From the NCBI GenBank assembly GCA_002212725.1, contig MTCR01000131.1:1-32970 (forward strand): DNA of 32,970 nt, read 5' to 3'. Under the pieces are notes generated by a model. The model made no database searches and was not told the origin of the DNA. It saw only the letters and a program-made list of their open reading frames with translations. Source of the stretch: Sphingobacteriales bacterium TSM_CSM (GTDB taxonomy: Bacteria > Bacteroidota > Bacteroidia > Chitinophagales > UBA2359). Positions 24,000 through 31,241 of this stretch are shown in pieces (positions within the stretch are counted from its first letter, which is position 1; each line of letters starts with the position of its first letter). A program made the position numbers and the translations under genes.

Positions 24000-24986
24000 A
24001 TGAAAAAAACAGTATTTGCAGTGGCAGTTTGGGGTTGCGTGGCATGGCTGGCCATTTCGTGCCAGAAAAACAACCATCAGTTCGATGCTTCGGGTACATT
24101 TGAGGCAAATGAGGTAATTGTGTCATCGGAAACGGCGGGCAAAATTATTCAAATGTTTGCCGAAGAAGGTAAAACCCTGCCTAAAGACACACCGGCCGCC
24201 GTTATTGAAAGCACCGCCCTTGAACTGCAAAAAGCACAGATAGAAGCCGGTATTGAAGCGCTACAGCAAAAAACCTCCGATGCAGGCCCGCAAATTGCCG
24301 TATTAGAACAACAAGCCGCCGCACAAGAGCAGCAGGTTGCTGCACAACAAGAGCAACTGCGCATATTGGAAAGAGAAAAAAAACGAACCGAAAACCTGCT
24401 GAAAGCCGAAGCCGCCACCCAAAAACAACTTGATGATATAAACGGGCAAATTGCCGTATTGCAAAAACAAATTGCCGCCACCCAACAGCAAATTGAAGCC
24501 ACCCGCAAACAGGTTGCCGCACAAAAAGCAACAGTAGCTACCATGAACCGCAGCATATTGAGCGAAAAAAAACCGCTCGAAAAACGGGTGGAACAGGTAA
24601 ATGAACAATTGCAGAAAACCACCGTAAAAAACCCGATAACCGGCACGGTATTGGTAAAATATGCCGAAGCCGGGGAAGTAACCGCACCGGGTAAACCCCT
24701 GTACAAAATAGCCAACCTCAACGTAATTACGCTTCGGGCTTATGTGTCGGGGGCGCAGTTGTCGCAAATTAAGCTCAATCAGCAGGTAAAGGTGCTGGTA
24801 GATGCCGAAGGCGACACCTATAAAGAATATTCGGGCATCATTAGCGCCATATCAGACAAGGCCGAGTTTACCCCCAAAACCATTCAAACCAAAGAAGAAC
24901 GGGTAAACCTGGTATATGCCATGAAAATAACCGTAAAAAACGACGGGTATCTGAAAATTGGCATGTACGGCGAAGTAAAGTTTTAA
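24000..24986 (+). CDS. HlyD-family periplasmic adaptor lipoprotein of an ABC efflux system (YbhG-like)
   Basis: A 328-residue membrane fusion protein. The N-terminus has a lipobox-like LAISC (Cys ~21), so it is probably a lipoprotein. A biotinyl-lipoyl half (GTFEANEVIVSSETAGKI) leads into a long coiled coil (about residues 70-205, rich in Gln/Ala/Glu heptads), the second lipoyl half (TVKNPITGTVLVKYAEAGEVTAPG) and a beta-barrel (LNVITLRAYVSGAQL ... GMYGEVKF). It would link an inner-membrane ABC transporter to an outer-membrane channel. It starts 43 nt after the sterol reductase gene and ends 13 nt before the ATPase gene. The partner permease and a TolC-like gene are not in the window. Confidence 0.92.
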   Translation: MKKTVFAVAVWGCVAWLAISCQKNNHQFDASGTFEANEVIVSSETAGKIIQMFAEEGKTLPKDTPAAVIESTALELQKAQIEAGIEALQQKTSDAGPQIAVLEQQAAAQEQQVAAQQEQLRILEREKKRTENLLKAEAATQKQLDDINGQIAVLQKQIAATQQQIEATRKQVAAQKATVATMNRSILSEKKPLEKRVEQVNEQLQKTTVKNPITGTVLVKYAEAGEVTAPGKPLYKIANLNVITLRAYVSGAQLSQIKLNQQVKVLVDAEGDTYKEYSGIISAISDKAEFTPKTIQTKEERVNLVYAMKITVKNDGYLKIGMYGEVKF

Positions 24987-24999
24987 CCCCGCCGCGCTT

Positions 25000-25905
25000 A
25001 TGGATAAAGTTACCGCCACCGGTTTAGGAAAAAATTACGGAAACACGCCGGCCATAGCCAATATTTCCTTTGCTGCACATGAAGGCGAAATTTTTGGTTT
25101 TATAGGACCCGACGGAGCCGGAAAAACCACCGTTTTCAGAATACTTACCACCCTGCTGCTGCCCGATGCAGGCACTGCCACCGTTGACGGGTTTGACGTG
25201 GTAAACAACTACAAGGAAATAAGAAAACGGGTAGGTTATATGCCCGGACGCTTTTCTTTGTACCACGATTTAAGCGTGGAAGAAAACCTGCAATTTTTTG
25301 CCACCCTGTTTAACACCACCATAAAGGAAAATTACCACCTTATTGCCGATATTTATACCCAAATTGAACCATTTAAAACCCGAAGGGCCGGTAAACTGTC
25401 GGGGGGTATGAAACAAAAACTGGCGCTTTGCTGTGCACTAATTCACCGCCCTTCTGTGTTGTTTCTTGATGAACCAACCACCGGCGTTGATGCCGTTAGC
25501 CGCCGCGAATTCTGGAATATGCTGAAAAGACTTAAAACACAGGGCATTACCATTTTGGTTTCTACACCCTATATGGACGAAGCCGCCCTCTGCGACCGGG
25601 TGGCGCTAATGCAAAAAGGCAGTATTTTAACCATTAATACCCCGCAAAATATTGTAAACAATTTCAGTAAACCGCTAAAGGCGGTAAAAGCAGGCAACAC
25701 CTACCAACTGCTGAATGACTTGCTTACCTATGAAAATACAGCCGACTGCTATGCCTTTGGCGATGTAGTACACCTTACCCTCAAAAACAACCCCAATGCC
25801 ACCGACGACCTGCTTTTGCAGTTTTTAACCGGCAAAGGCCATGCCGATGCAAAAATTACCACCATTACCCCCAATATTGAAGATTGTTTTATGGATTTGC
25901 TTTGA
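25000..25905 (+). CDS. ABC transporter ATP-binding protein (YbhF first-half type)
   Basis: A 301-residue nucleotide-binding subunit. Walker A is GPDGAGKTT (residues 36-44), the Q-loop region is VGYMPGRFSLYHDLSVEENL, the ABC signature is LSGGMKQK, Walker B is VLFLDEPTTGVDAVSRREFW, and the H-loop region is replaced by STPYMDEAALCDRV, as is usual for the YbhF group. The C-terminus ends PNIEDCFMDLL, where the first ATPase half of double-domain YbhF proteins ends. Here no second ATPase and no permease follow: the next gene, beyond 68 nt, is on the other strand. The protein alone cannot transport; it needs membrane subunits coded elsewhere, or the operon is a remnant. Motifs are intact and do not suggest decay. 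Confidence 0.93.
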   Translation: MDKVTATGLGKNYGNTPAIANISFAAHEGEIFGFIGPDGAGKTTVFRILTTLLLPDAGTATVDGFDVVNNYKEIRKRVGYMPGRFSLYHDLSVEENLQFFATLFNTTIKENYHLIADIYTQIEPFKTRRAGKLSGGMKQKLALCCALIHRPSVLFLDEPTTGVDAVSRREFWNMLKRLKTQGITILVSTPYMDEAALCDRVALMQKGSILTINTPQNIVNNFSKPLKAVKAGNTYQLLNDLLTYENTADCYAFGDVVHLTLKNNPNATDDLLLQFLTGKGHADAKITTITPNIEDCFMDLL

Positions 25906-25973
25906 GCGGCAACTGCTGTGTTATTGGTAAATTGCTGACTGTCTGTTGTTGCAGCATCGGGTTGGGGTACTTG

Positions 25974-26486
25974 TTACTGTCGTTCAAAAGCGTATTCGTG
26001 TCTTTTAATCCAGCTATTTTCGCCTTCAAATTTCACTTCCTTTATCCGGCGAAACTCATTGCGGCCAATTTTGTAAGTGTACCTGAACCGGGCATTTTCT
26101 TGTTCATTTCCATCTTTGCCGTTCTTCTGTGTAATAATTTCAATTGCCCCGCCCGGTATTTTTTTTCTCGACACTACCATCTCATCATCAATATATTGCC
26201 TGTTTTTGGCAATGGTAACCGTATCGGTGGCATTGGCGCCGGGTTCATCGGGGTAGGCATTGGCAAAGATAAAGGCGTTTGATTTACCAATTCGCCCAAT
26301 AGTGAGGTTAACCGGCATGGTGTATGGCTTTCCCGATGTATAATCTAAATAGGTTAGCGAACCTTGCCATGAGCCAACAAGCAGTTCAAAGTCTTTTAAG
26401 CAGACTTTTGCAGTGCCCGGCTCCGCTGTCCATGAAAAGGTAATAAAAACAAACAGAGCAGTACTTAACAGTTGAAACACTTTCAT
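25974..26486 (-). CDS. Secreted hypothetical protein, lipocalin-like in pattern
   Basis: A 170-residue protein with a signal peptide (MKVFQLLSTALFVFITFSWT, cut near residue 20). The mature part begins CLKDFELLVGSWQGSLTYLDY; a hydrophobic G-x-W near the start followed by alternating polar/hydrophobic strands (VNLTIGR, FIFANAYP, YTYKIGRNEFRRIKEVKFE) looks like a small beta-barrel of lipocalin or DUF1579 type. I do not recognise the family with certainty and assign no function. It has its own strong promoter (26521-26551, minus strand) and converges on the ABC gene. The single-domain regulator gene lies upstream but is separated by a terminator. Confidence 0.82.
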   Translation of the reverse strand: MKVFQLLSTALFVFITFSWTAEPGTAKVCLKDFELLVGSWQGSLTYLDYTSGKPYTMPVNLTIGRIGKSNAFIFANAYPDEPGANATDTVTIAKNRQYIDDEMVVSRKKIPGGAIEIITQKNGKDGNEQENARFRYTYKIGRNEFRRIKEVKFEGENSWIKRHEYAFERQ

Positions 26487-26520
26487 GGAGGCGCGGGTGT
26501 TTATCTTAAAATGTCTTTTG

Positions 26521-26551
26521 CAAATGTATAAAGCGTATCATCCGGGGCAAA
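26521..26551 (-). promoter_or_regulatory. Promoter of the secreted hypothetical gene
   Basis: Reading the minus strand, TTTG (complement of 26548-26551), 19 bp, then TACATTTG (complement of 26521-26528): an exact match to the Bacteroidota promoter consensus and spacing. The start would fall near 26515, about 30 nt before the ATG. Confidence 0.65.
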
Positions 26552-26586
26552 AAACGTTACCAAATACCCCCATATCACAAAACGGC

Positions 26587-26624
26587 AAAGGCGGCATTTC
26601 GCCTGCTGTGCAAAATGCCGCTTT
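26587..26624 (-). terminator. Terminator of the kinase-regulator unit
   Basis: AAAGGCGGCATTT (26587-26599) and AAATGCCGCTTT (26613-26624) pair over 12 bp with one bulged G and a 13-nt loop, beginning 9 nt after the response regulator stop on the minus strand. The sequence after it on that strand (TTTGCCGTTTT) is moderately T-rich. Confidence 0.6.
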
Positions 26625-26632
26625 ACGCTAAA

Positions 26633-27049
26633 TTAAAGGCCGTGTTCTTCTTTTTCCAATTCCAGAATTATCTTGTTTACCAGAAATTCGAGGCGTTGCA
26701 TTGATTTTTCGTTTTTGATAATATAGTCGTAGGCGCCATTGCGCAGGGTTTCTATGGCTGTTTCCATATCATCTTGCCCCGACATCATGATAACCCTTGC
26801 CTGTGGCCGTGCGGATACTATGCCTTTTAACACATCGGTACCGCTCATGGCATCTTCTTTAATGGCATTCAGGTAGTAATCCAGTACAATAATATCGGGT
26901 TCTTCGTTAAGGCGGTCAAGGCAGTTTTCGCCATAGGCAAAAACGTTTACCGTAATATCGTGACCTATTCGTTTTTCGAGGTGGGTTTTGAGCATAATGA
27001 GCGTTTTTATATCGTCGTCCACCAAAAAGATTTTGTAATTTCTTGCCAT
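26633..27049 (-). CDS. Single-domain response regulator
   Basis: A 138-residue CheY-like receiver with no output domain. The acidic pocket (FLVDDD, residues 8-13), the phosphoacceptor Asp57 (IIVLDYYLN), the Ser/Thr in VIMMSGQDD and the Lys in YIIKNEKS are all present. It ends in a charged helix (VNKIILELEKEEHGL). It lies 87 nt downstream of the hybrid kinase gene on the same strand and is followed by a terminator, so the two likely form one operon. The HPt domain at the kinase C-terminus could pass phosphate to it. Its target must be a protein partner since it lacks a DNA-binding domain. Confidence 0.92.
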   Translation of the reverse strand: MARNYKIFLVDDDIKTLIMLKTHLEKRIGHDITVNVFAYGENCLDRLNEEPDIIVLDYYLNAIKEDAMSGTDVLKGIVSARPQARVIMMSGQDDMETAIETLRNGAYDYIIKNEKSMQRLEFLVNKIILELEKEEHGL

Positions 27050-27136
27050 AATACGGGGTTTTATGTGGTAAAAAAATTTTTAAACGGCTCTATTGTGTAA
27101 AGGTGAGTAAAGTTGGCATAAAAACCATGTTTGCAA

Positions 27137-29563
27137 CTAAGTTTTTTTGAGTTTTTTAAGTTCCTCCTGCATTTCCTGCACAGCCAACAGGCAGGTATGT
27201 TTAACTTCGGCAATCATATTTTCGGTAGTATCCAGGTTTTCGTGTTTTTCGGCGTTCAGTTGTATGTTTTGCACTACTTCTTTCAGCCCGCTTAACCCCA
27301 TATACACTACCGATGATTTAAACTTATGCGCCACTGCCCTTAACCGCTCCCAGTTTTTTTCGCGGTAGTACTTTTCCATAAGGGCAATTTCTTCGGGTGT
27401 TTCATTTATCATTATTTCCAGCATTTTGGTTTTCAGTTCCACATCGCCGGCAACAGACTCCTCCAGGAAAGTAAGGTTGGTTATATGTTCGTAGGTTTCT
27501 GCCTTTTCATTTCTTTTTTCCGAGATTTTTTCCATATCATCGGGGCTGTCTAAATGCACAATTTCTTTTTTGGAGGTAAGTTTGGCTATTTTCTGATACA
27601 ACTTTTTAGGGTCAAACGGTTTGCTGATGTAATCGTTCATGCCCGATGTGATGGTTTTTTCGGCTTCGCCGGTGGTAGCATAGGCGGTCATGGCTAAAAT
27701 TGGCAAATCTGTTTTGTGCAAGGTTTTGCGAATATATTGTGTGGCTTCGTACCCGTTCATTTTGGGCATCTGAACGTCCATTAAAATAAGGTCGTAGTTG
27801 GTTTGCCGTATTTTTTTCACTGCTTCTTCGCCGTTTTCGGCAATATCAATAACAATATCTTTACCCCATTTTTTAATGGTATCGGTAGTTACCACGCGGT
27901 TTAGTTCATTGTCTTCTACTACCAGCAGCCGCAGGCGTCCCAATGGGTTGGCAGCCATTTCGGAAAGGGTATATTTGTGGTTGGCAAGGTTGCCGGCGGC
28001 GCCTTTTTCAAATTTAAGCACTACCAGAAAAGTGGATCCTTCGCCGAGTTTGCTTTTCAGTGATATTGTGCCGCCCTGCATTTCTATGAGTTTTTTGGTA
28101 ATGGTAAGCCCCAGCCCTGTTCCTCCGTACAAGCGGGTATCGCTGCGGTTTACCTGCGAAAAACTGTCAAATATAAAGTCTATTTTATCTTGCTCAATGC
28201 CAATGCCGGTATCGGCTACGGCAAAGGCAATGGTGGCGTTCAGTTTATCTTCGGTAAAAAGGCGCACATCCAGCTGCACTTTACCCTTTTCGGTAAACTT
28301 TACCGCATTCGATACCAGGTTAAGCAATATTTGAGTAAGCCGCGTGGGGTCGCCAATAATTACATGAGGCAGTTGCTCATCAATATTTACGATAAAATCC
28401 AGCTTTTTTTCTCTTACTTTAAATTTAAAGGTATCGGCAATATTGCTTAATACTTCCCGTAAACTGAACTCTATTGACTCGAGTTGCAATTTACCCGCTT
28501 CAATTTTTGAAAAGTCGAGAATATCATTTATCAGTACCAGCAGGTGTTCCGATGCACTGTAAATGCCGTTTACATAGCGCTTTTGTTCGGTGCTCAGGTG
28601 GGTGTCCTGCAGCAGGTGCGTCATGCCCATTACGGCATTCATGGGGGTTCTTATTTCGTGGCTCATGTTGGCCAAAAACTGGGCTTTCATAACCGCCGAG
28701 CGTTCGGCCAGCGCCTTGGCACGCACTAATTCATCGGTACGTTTGCGTTCGGTAATATCGCGTATAATGCCCTGATAGCCAATTATTTCCATTTGTGCAT
28801 TTCTACGGGTGGTTGAAGACAAAAGGCAGTGCATTTCGGTGCCGTCTTTCTTTACCAGCAGCACTTCGTAATTGCTCACCGACCCGTGTTTTTGCATGGC
28901 CTGCCTGAATTTTTCGCGCTCGCGCGGGTTGGCATATAAACGTTGGGCGTTCATGCTCAACATTTCTTCGCGGGTGTAGCCAAACAATTCTAAAGCCGCC
29001 GGATTTACCTCCAGCAACTCGCCCCTTACGCCCGAAATGTAAATGGCATCTCTCGATTCCTCAAATAGTTTCTGGTACAGCAACTCGCTTTGTATCAGTT
29101 CCTGTTCCACCCGCTTGTCGTTGGTAAGGTCGGTTATAACCATTACACTGGCATCTACCCCCTGATGCGGTATAAATTTGCGCCTTATCCGGGCCGGAAA
29201 ATGGGTGCCGTCGCTCTTTATACATACCGTTTCAAACCAATCTTTGTCCGATTGTTCCGCCAGTGCCAGCGCTTCTTTCCGGTGTTCGGGCGCTATAAAG
29301 TCAATAATTTTGAGTTGCTTTATTTCGTCTATGTCAAAATCAAATAAACGGCAAAGCGTGTGATTTACCAAAATTATGCGGTCTTCTTTGTAAATTATAA
29401 CCCCCTCAAAAGAAGCTTTCGACAGTTGGTTGAACTTTATTTCCTGCTCCAGCGATTTTTTTTCAACTTCTACCATTTGCCGGTAAAGTGCTTCGTTTTC
29501 CTGTTTCAGCAACCTGTATTCTTCCTTTAAATATTCCAGTTCAGCAGCAAGTGGCGCCAGCAT
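27137..29563 (-). CDS. Soluble hybrid sensor histidine kinase (PAS-PAS-HisKA-HATPase-REC-HPt)
   Basis: An 808-residue phosphorelay kinase with no membrane helix or signal sequence, so it is cytoplasmic. Domains in order: coiled coil (~8-45), PAS (~45-155), PAS (~163-280, ending GIIRDITERKR), HisKA with His302 in MSHEIRTPMNAVMG, HATPase (~400-520, NLVSNAVKF, ADTGIGI, GGTGLGL), REC with Asp596 in LILMDVQMPKMNG, and HPt with His746 in VAHKFKSS. It thus holds every relay step in one chain. PAS domains suggest sensing of a small molecule, redox or oxygen, but no heme or flavin ligand motif stands out. A set of AAATTTGG boxes lies in its upstream region, and the response regulator follows. Confidence 0.95.
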   Translation of the reverse strand: MLAPLAAELEYLKEEYRLLKQENEALYRQMVEVEKKSLEQEIKFNQLSKASFEGVIIYKEDRIILVNHTLCRLFDFDIDEIKQLKIIDFIAPEHRKEALALAEQSDKDWFETVCIKSDGTHFPARIRRKFIPHQGVDASVMVITDLTNDKRVEQELIQSELLYQKLFEESRDAIYISGVRGELLEVNPAALELFGYTREEMLSMNAQRLYANPREREKFRQAMQKHGSVSNYEVLLVKKDGTEMHCLLSSTTRRNAQMEIIGYQGIIRDITERKRTDELVRAKALAERSAVMKAQFLANMSHEIRTPMNAVMGMTHLLQDTHLSTEQKRYVNGIYSASEHLLVLINDILDFSKIEAGKLQLESIEFSLREVLSNIADTFKFKVREKKLDFIVNIDEQLPHVIIGDPTRLTQILLNLVSNAVKFTEKGKVQLDVRLFTEDKLNATIAFAVADTGIGIEQDKIDFIFDSFSQVNRSDTRLYGGTGLGLTITKKLIEMQGGTISLKSKLGEGSTFLVVLKFEKGAAGNLANHKYTLSEMAANPLGRLRLLVVEDNELNRVVTTDTIKKWGKDIVIDIAENGEEAVKKIRQTNYDLILMDVQMPKMNGYEATQYIRKTLHKTDLPILAMTAYATTGEAEKTITSGMNDYISKPFDPKKLYQKIAKLTSKKEIVHLDSPDDMEKISEKRNEKAETYEHITNLTFLEESVAGDVELKTKMLEIMINETPEEIALMEKYYREKNWERLRAVAHKFKSSVVYMGLSGLKEVVQNIQLNAEKHENLDTTENMIAEVKHTCLLAVQEMQEELKKLKKT

Positions 29564-29585
29564 AGGGTATGGTTAATTGTACCTG

Positions 29586-29632
29586 AAAATTTGGTTAAAA
29601 AATAAGGCAAAATTTGGTCTTTTCCAAATTTA
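29586..29632 (-). promoter_or_regulatory. AAATTTGG boxes and promoter-like element before the hybrid kinase gene
   Basis: AAAATTTGGT occurs at 29586-29595 and again at 29609-29618, and the second copy forms a perfect 8-bp inverted repeat with CCAAATTT at 29624-29631 (6-nt spacer). On the minus strand TAAATTTG (complement of 29625-29632) fits the -7 consensus and overlaps this palindrome. No clear -33 element was found. The arrangement suggests an operator over the promoter; the binding protein is unknown. Confidence 0.4.
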
Positions 29633-29745
29633 TACCCCAAAATATGTACTATAGCGGGTAAATATACAACTTGCACTTAAAAATACAATAACCCTGTTCC
29701 TTTTTTGACAATATACCGATGATTAACACACCCAACAGCAAACCT

Positions 29746-30018
29746 TTACCGCAATACCTCAAATTGGGTGTAATGTTTTACCGCCTGCTCTTCAATGCTA
29801 ACATGACTTACCTCTGCCAGTTCGGGTCCGCTATGACACCAGGTAATAAAACCAAACAGGGCATTATCATTGCCCTCCGCTTCAATATATACCGTGCCGT
29901 CGGGTTCGTTGCGCACAAAGCCGGTAATGCCAAGTTGTACTGCCATTCGCATAGCCGATTGCCGGAACCAAACGCCGTGCACCCTGCCATGTATGGTAAT
30001 TCTAATGCTCTTTGCCAT
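29746..30018 (-). CDS. acyP: Acylphosphatase
   Basis: A 90-residue cytoplasmic enzyme that hydrolyses acyl phosphates such as acetyl phosphate or 1,3-bisphosphoglycerate. The two family signatures are intact: GRVHGVWFRQSAM with catalytic Arg19, and GFVRNEPDGTVYIEAEG with catalytic Asn37. The ATG at 30018 gives the standard family length; a TTG eight codons further upstream (30042) is possible but unlikely. A TAAGTTTG box on the minus strand (complement of 30119-30126) may be its promoter, with no matching -33 element. The hybrid kinase gene lies 182 nt downstream on the same strand. Confidence 0.94.
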   Translation of the reverse strand: MAKSIRITIHGRVHGVWFRQSAMRMAVQLGITGFVRNEPDGTVYIEAEGNDNALFGFITWCHSGPELAEVSHVSIEEQAVKHYTQFEVLR

Positions 30019-30413
30019 TTTAATGCTGTATTTTGTTCTCAATGTGTTAAATGCACTGCAATTTACCCGGTTTGCCGCTATACTTCAGCAAAAAATTACA
30101 AGCAACTACTTGCCTCTGCAAACTTACAAACTGTATTGGTTTTGCAGTATTCTTACACATCTTTTTGTTTTGCCGAAACAAGGCAAAACAGCAATTAACA
30201 GATTGTTTCGGGTAAAACAGGTGTAAATACGGAAATGGTTAAGCTATAAAACAGAACGGCAATAGTGCTTTCAGGGGCTAATTAATTAAACAATATTAAC
30301 ACATATATTTATGGCTGGCAAAAGTGTATGTGCCATAACAAATACCTACAAATAAGCAGCTTCATACAGAAATGTCAAATATGTGCTTGTTCAGGGAATG
30401 AAATCTATTCACT
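30019..30413. other. 395-bp AT-rich intergenic region with one strong palindrome
   Basis: No gene recognised. TGTTTTGCC (30166-30174) and GGCAAAACA (30182-30190) form a perfect 9-bp stem with a 7-nt loop; a shorter TATGGC/GCCATA pair lies near 30310-30340. Neither is followed by a T run on the expected strand. The minus-strand beta-helix gene ends into this region and the acylphosphatase promoter must lie within it. Confidence 0.55.
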
Positions 30414-31184
30414 CTAAAGCATACCAAATGGTTTCCATTCGCCCGCGCCGCCAGGGGTAACAACGGCATATACCCAGCCGGCCGGCTCACCTGTTGCAGG
30501 GCTGCTGTTAAACACAACATCGCCAATATGAGCTTCGGTAACCGGCATTGCACCTGCAACGCCTATTTTGATGCGATTAGCGCCCTTGCCCACAAAAAAA
30601 CCGCGTGGAAAAGCAATATTGCCGGCAATAGGGTAGCCGTTTACAGATTCGGTAACAGCAGCCTGCGTGCCCGAAAAAGCAAGTGCAGTAAATTCTTCTG
30701 TATCGGGCGTAAAAACAGGCTCAGAGGTTGATGGAGGAGGTGTAATATAATATTTTAGTTGATACCAATTGCTGTATGCTTCTCCCGATGAGGGGTTATG
30801 TACCAACCGCCACCTTCCCGATGAAACTTGTTTATCGGGTGAAAGAACGCGATTCAGCTCATTGTTTAGAGCCTCTATTTGTGTAGTAACACCATTTCTC
30901 CTGTCTTCATTTTTTTGCAGTATCTGGTCAATTTCGTTTAATTTTATGCTGTCTGTTTCTGCTTTTCTATCTTCGGTAAGTTTAATTTGCTCGGCCAGCA
31001 GGTCCGATAATCTGCTATACAAATCATATCTTTCCCTCAGTTTGTTAATCGTATCTTCTTCGGTTTTTAAGCCGTCTAACTTTTGGTAATCAAATTCGCC
31101 AACAGCAAAATCATAAGCCGAACCAAACTCAAATATAACGCCCGGCAAATAGCTGCCTGCCGTAAAATCTACTATGTTGCCCAC
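30414..31184 (-). CDS. C-terminal part of a tailspike-like beta-helix protein (coiled coil and phage-type C-terminus)
   Basis: An open frame of 256 residues from a GTG at 31184. Residues ~38-113 form a charged coiled coil (KLRERYDLYSRLSDLLAEQ onward), suited to a trimer stalk. The rest is beta-rich and ends GDVVFNSSPATGEPAGWVYA then WKPFGML, a layout seen at the ends of phage tail fibres and tailspikes. The frame is the same as that of the beta-helix gene directly upstream: codons between the TAG at 31242-31244 and this GTG are all sense (KDNTFYIQKSHGG...). It is therefore most likely the 3' part of one longer gene rather than an independent one; no promoter or ribosome site is evident before the GTG. 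Function beyond structure is unknown. Confidence 0.68.
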   Translation of the reverse strand: MGNIVDFTAGSYLPGVIFEFGSAYDFAVGEFDYQKLDGLKTEEDTINKLRERYDLYSRLSDLLAEQIKLTEDRKAETDSIKLNEIDQILQKNEDRRNGVTTQIEALNNELNRVLSPDKQVSSGRWRLVHNPSSGEAYSNWYQLKYYITPPPSTSEPVFTPDTEEFTALAFSGTQAAVTESVNGYPIAGNIAFPRGFFVGKGANRIKIGVAGAMPVTEAHIGDVVFNSSPATGEPAGWVYAVVTPGGAGEWKPFGML

Positions 31185-31241
31185 TTTATTTTCAAACCGT
31201 ATGCCACCATGAGATTTCTGTATATAGAAGGTGTTGTCTTT

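Noticed and set aside
23486..24073. 195-codon minus-strand frame across the sterol reductase/adaptor junction
   Set aside because: Spans two well supported plus-strand genes and has no family features.
24149..24721. 190-codon Cys/Ser-rich frame opposite the HlyD adaptor
   Set aside because: Its composition is the mirror of the Gln/Ala coiled-coil codons of the adaptor gene; a shadow frame.
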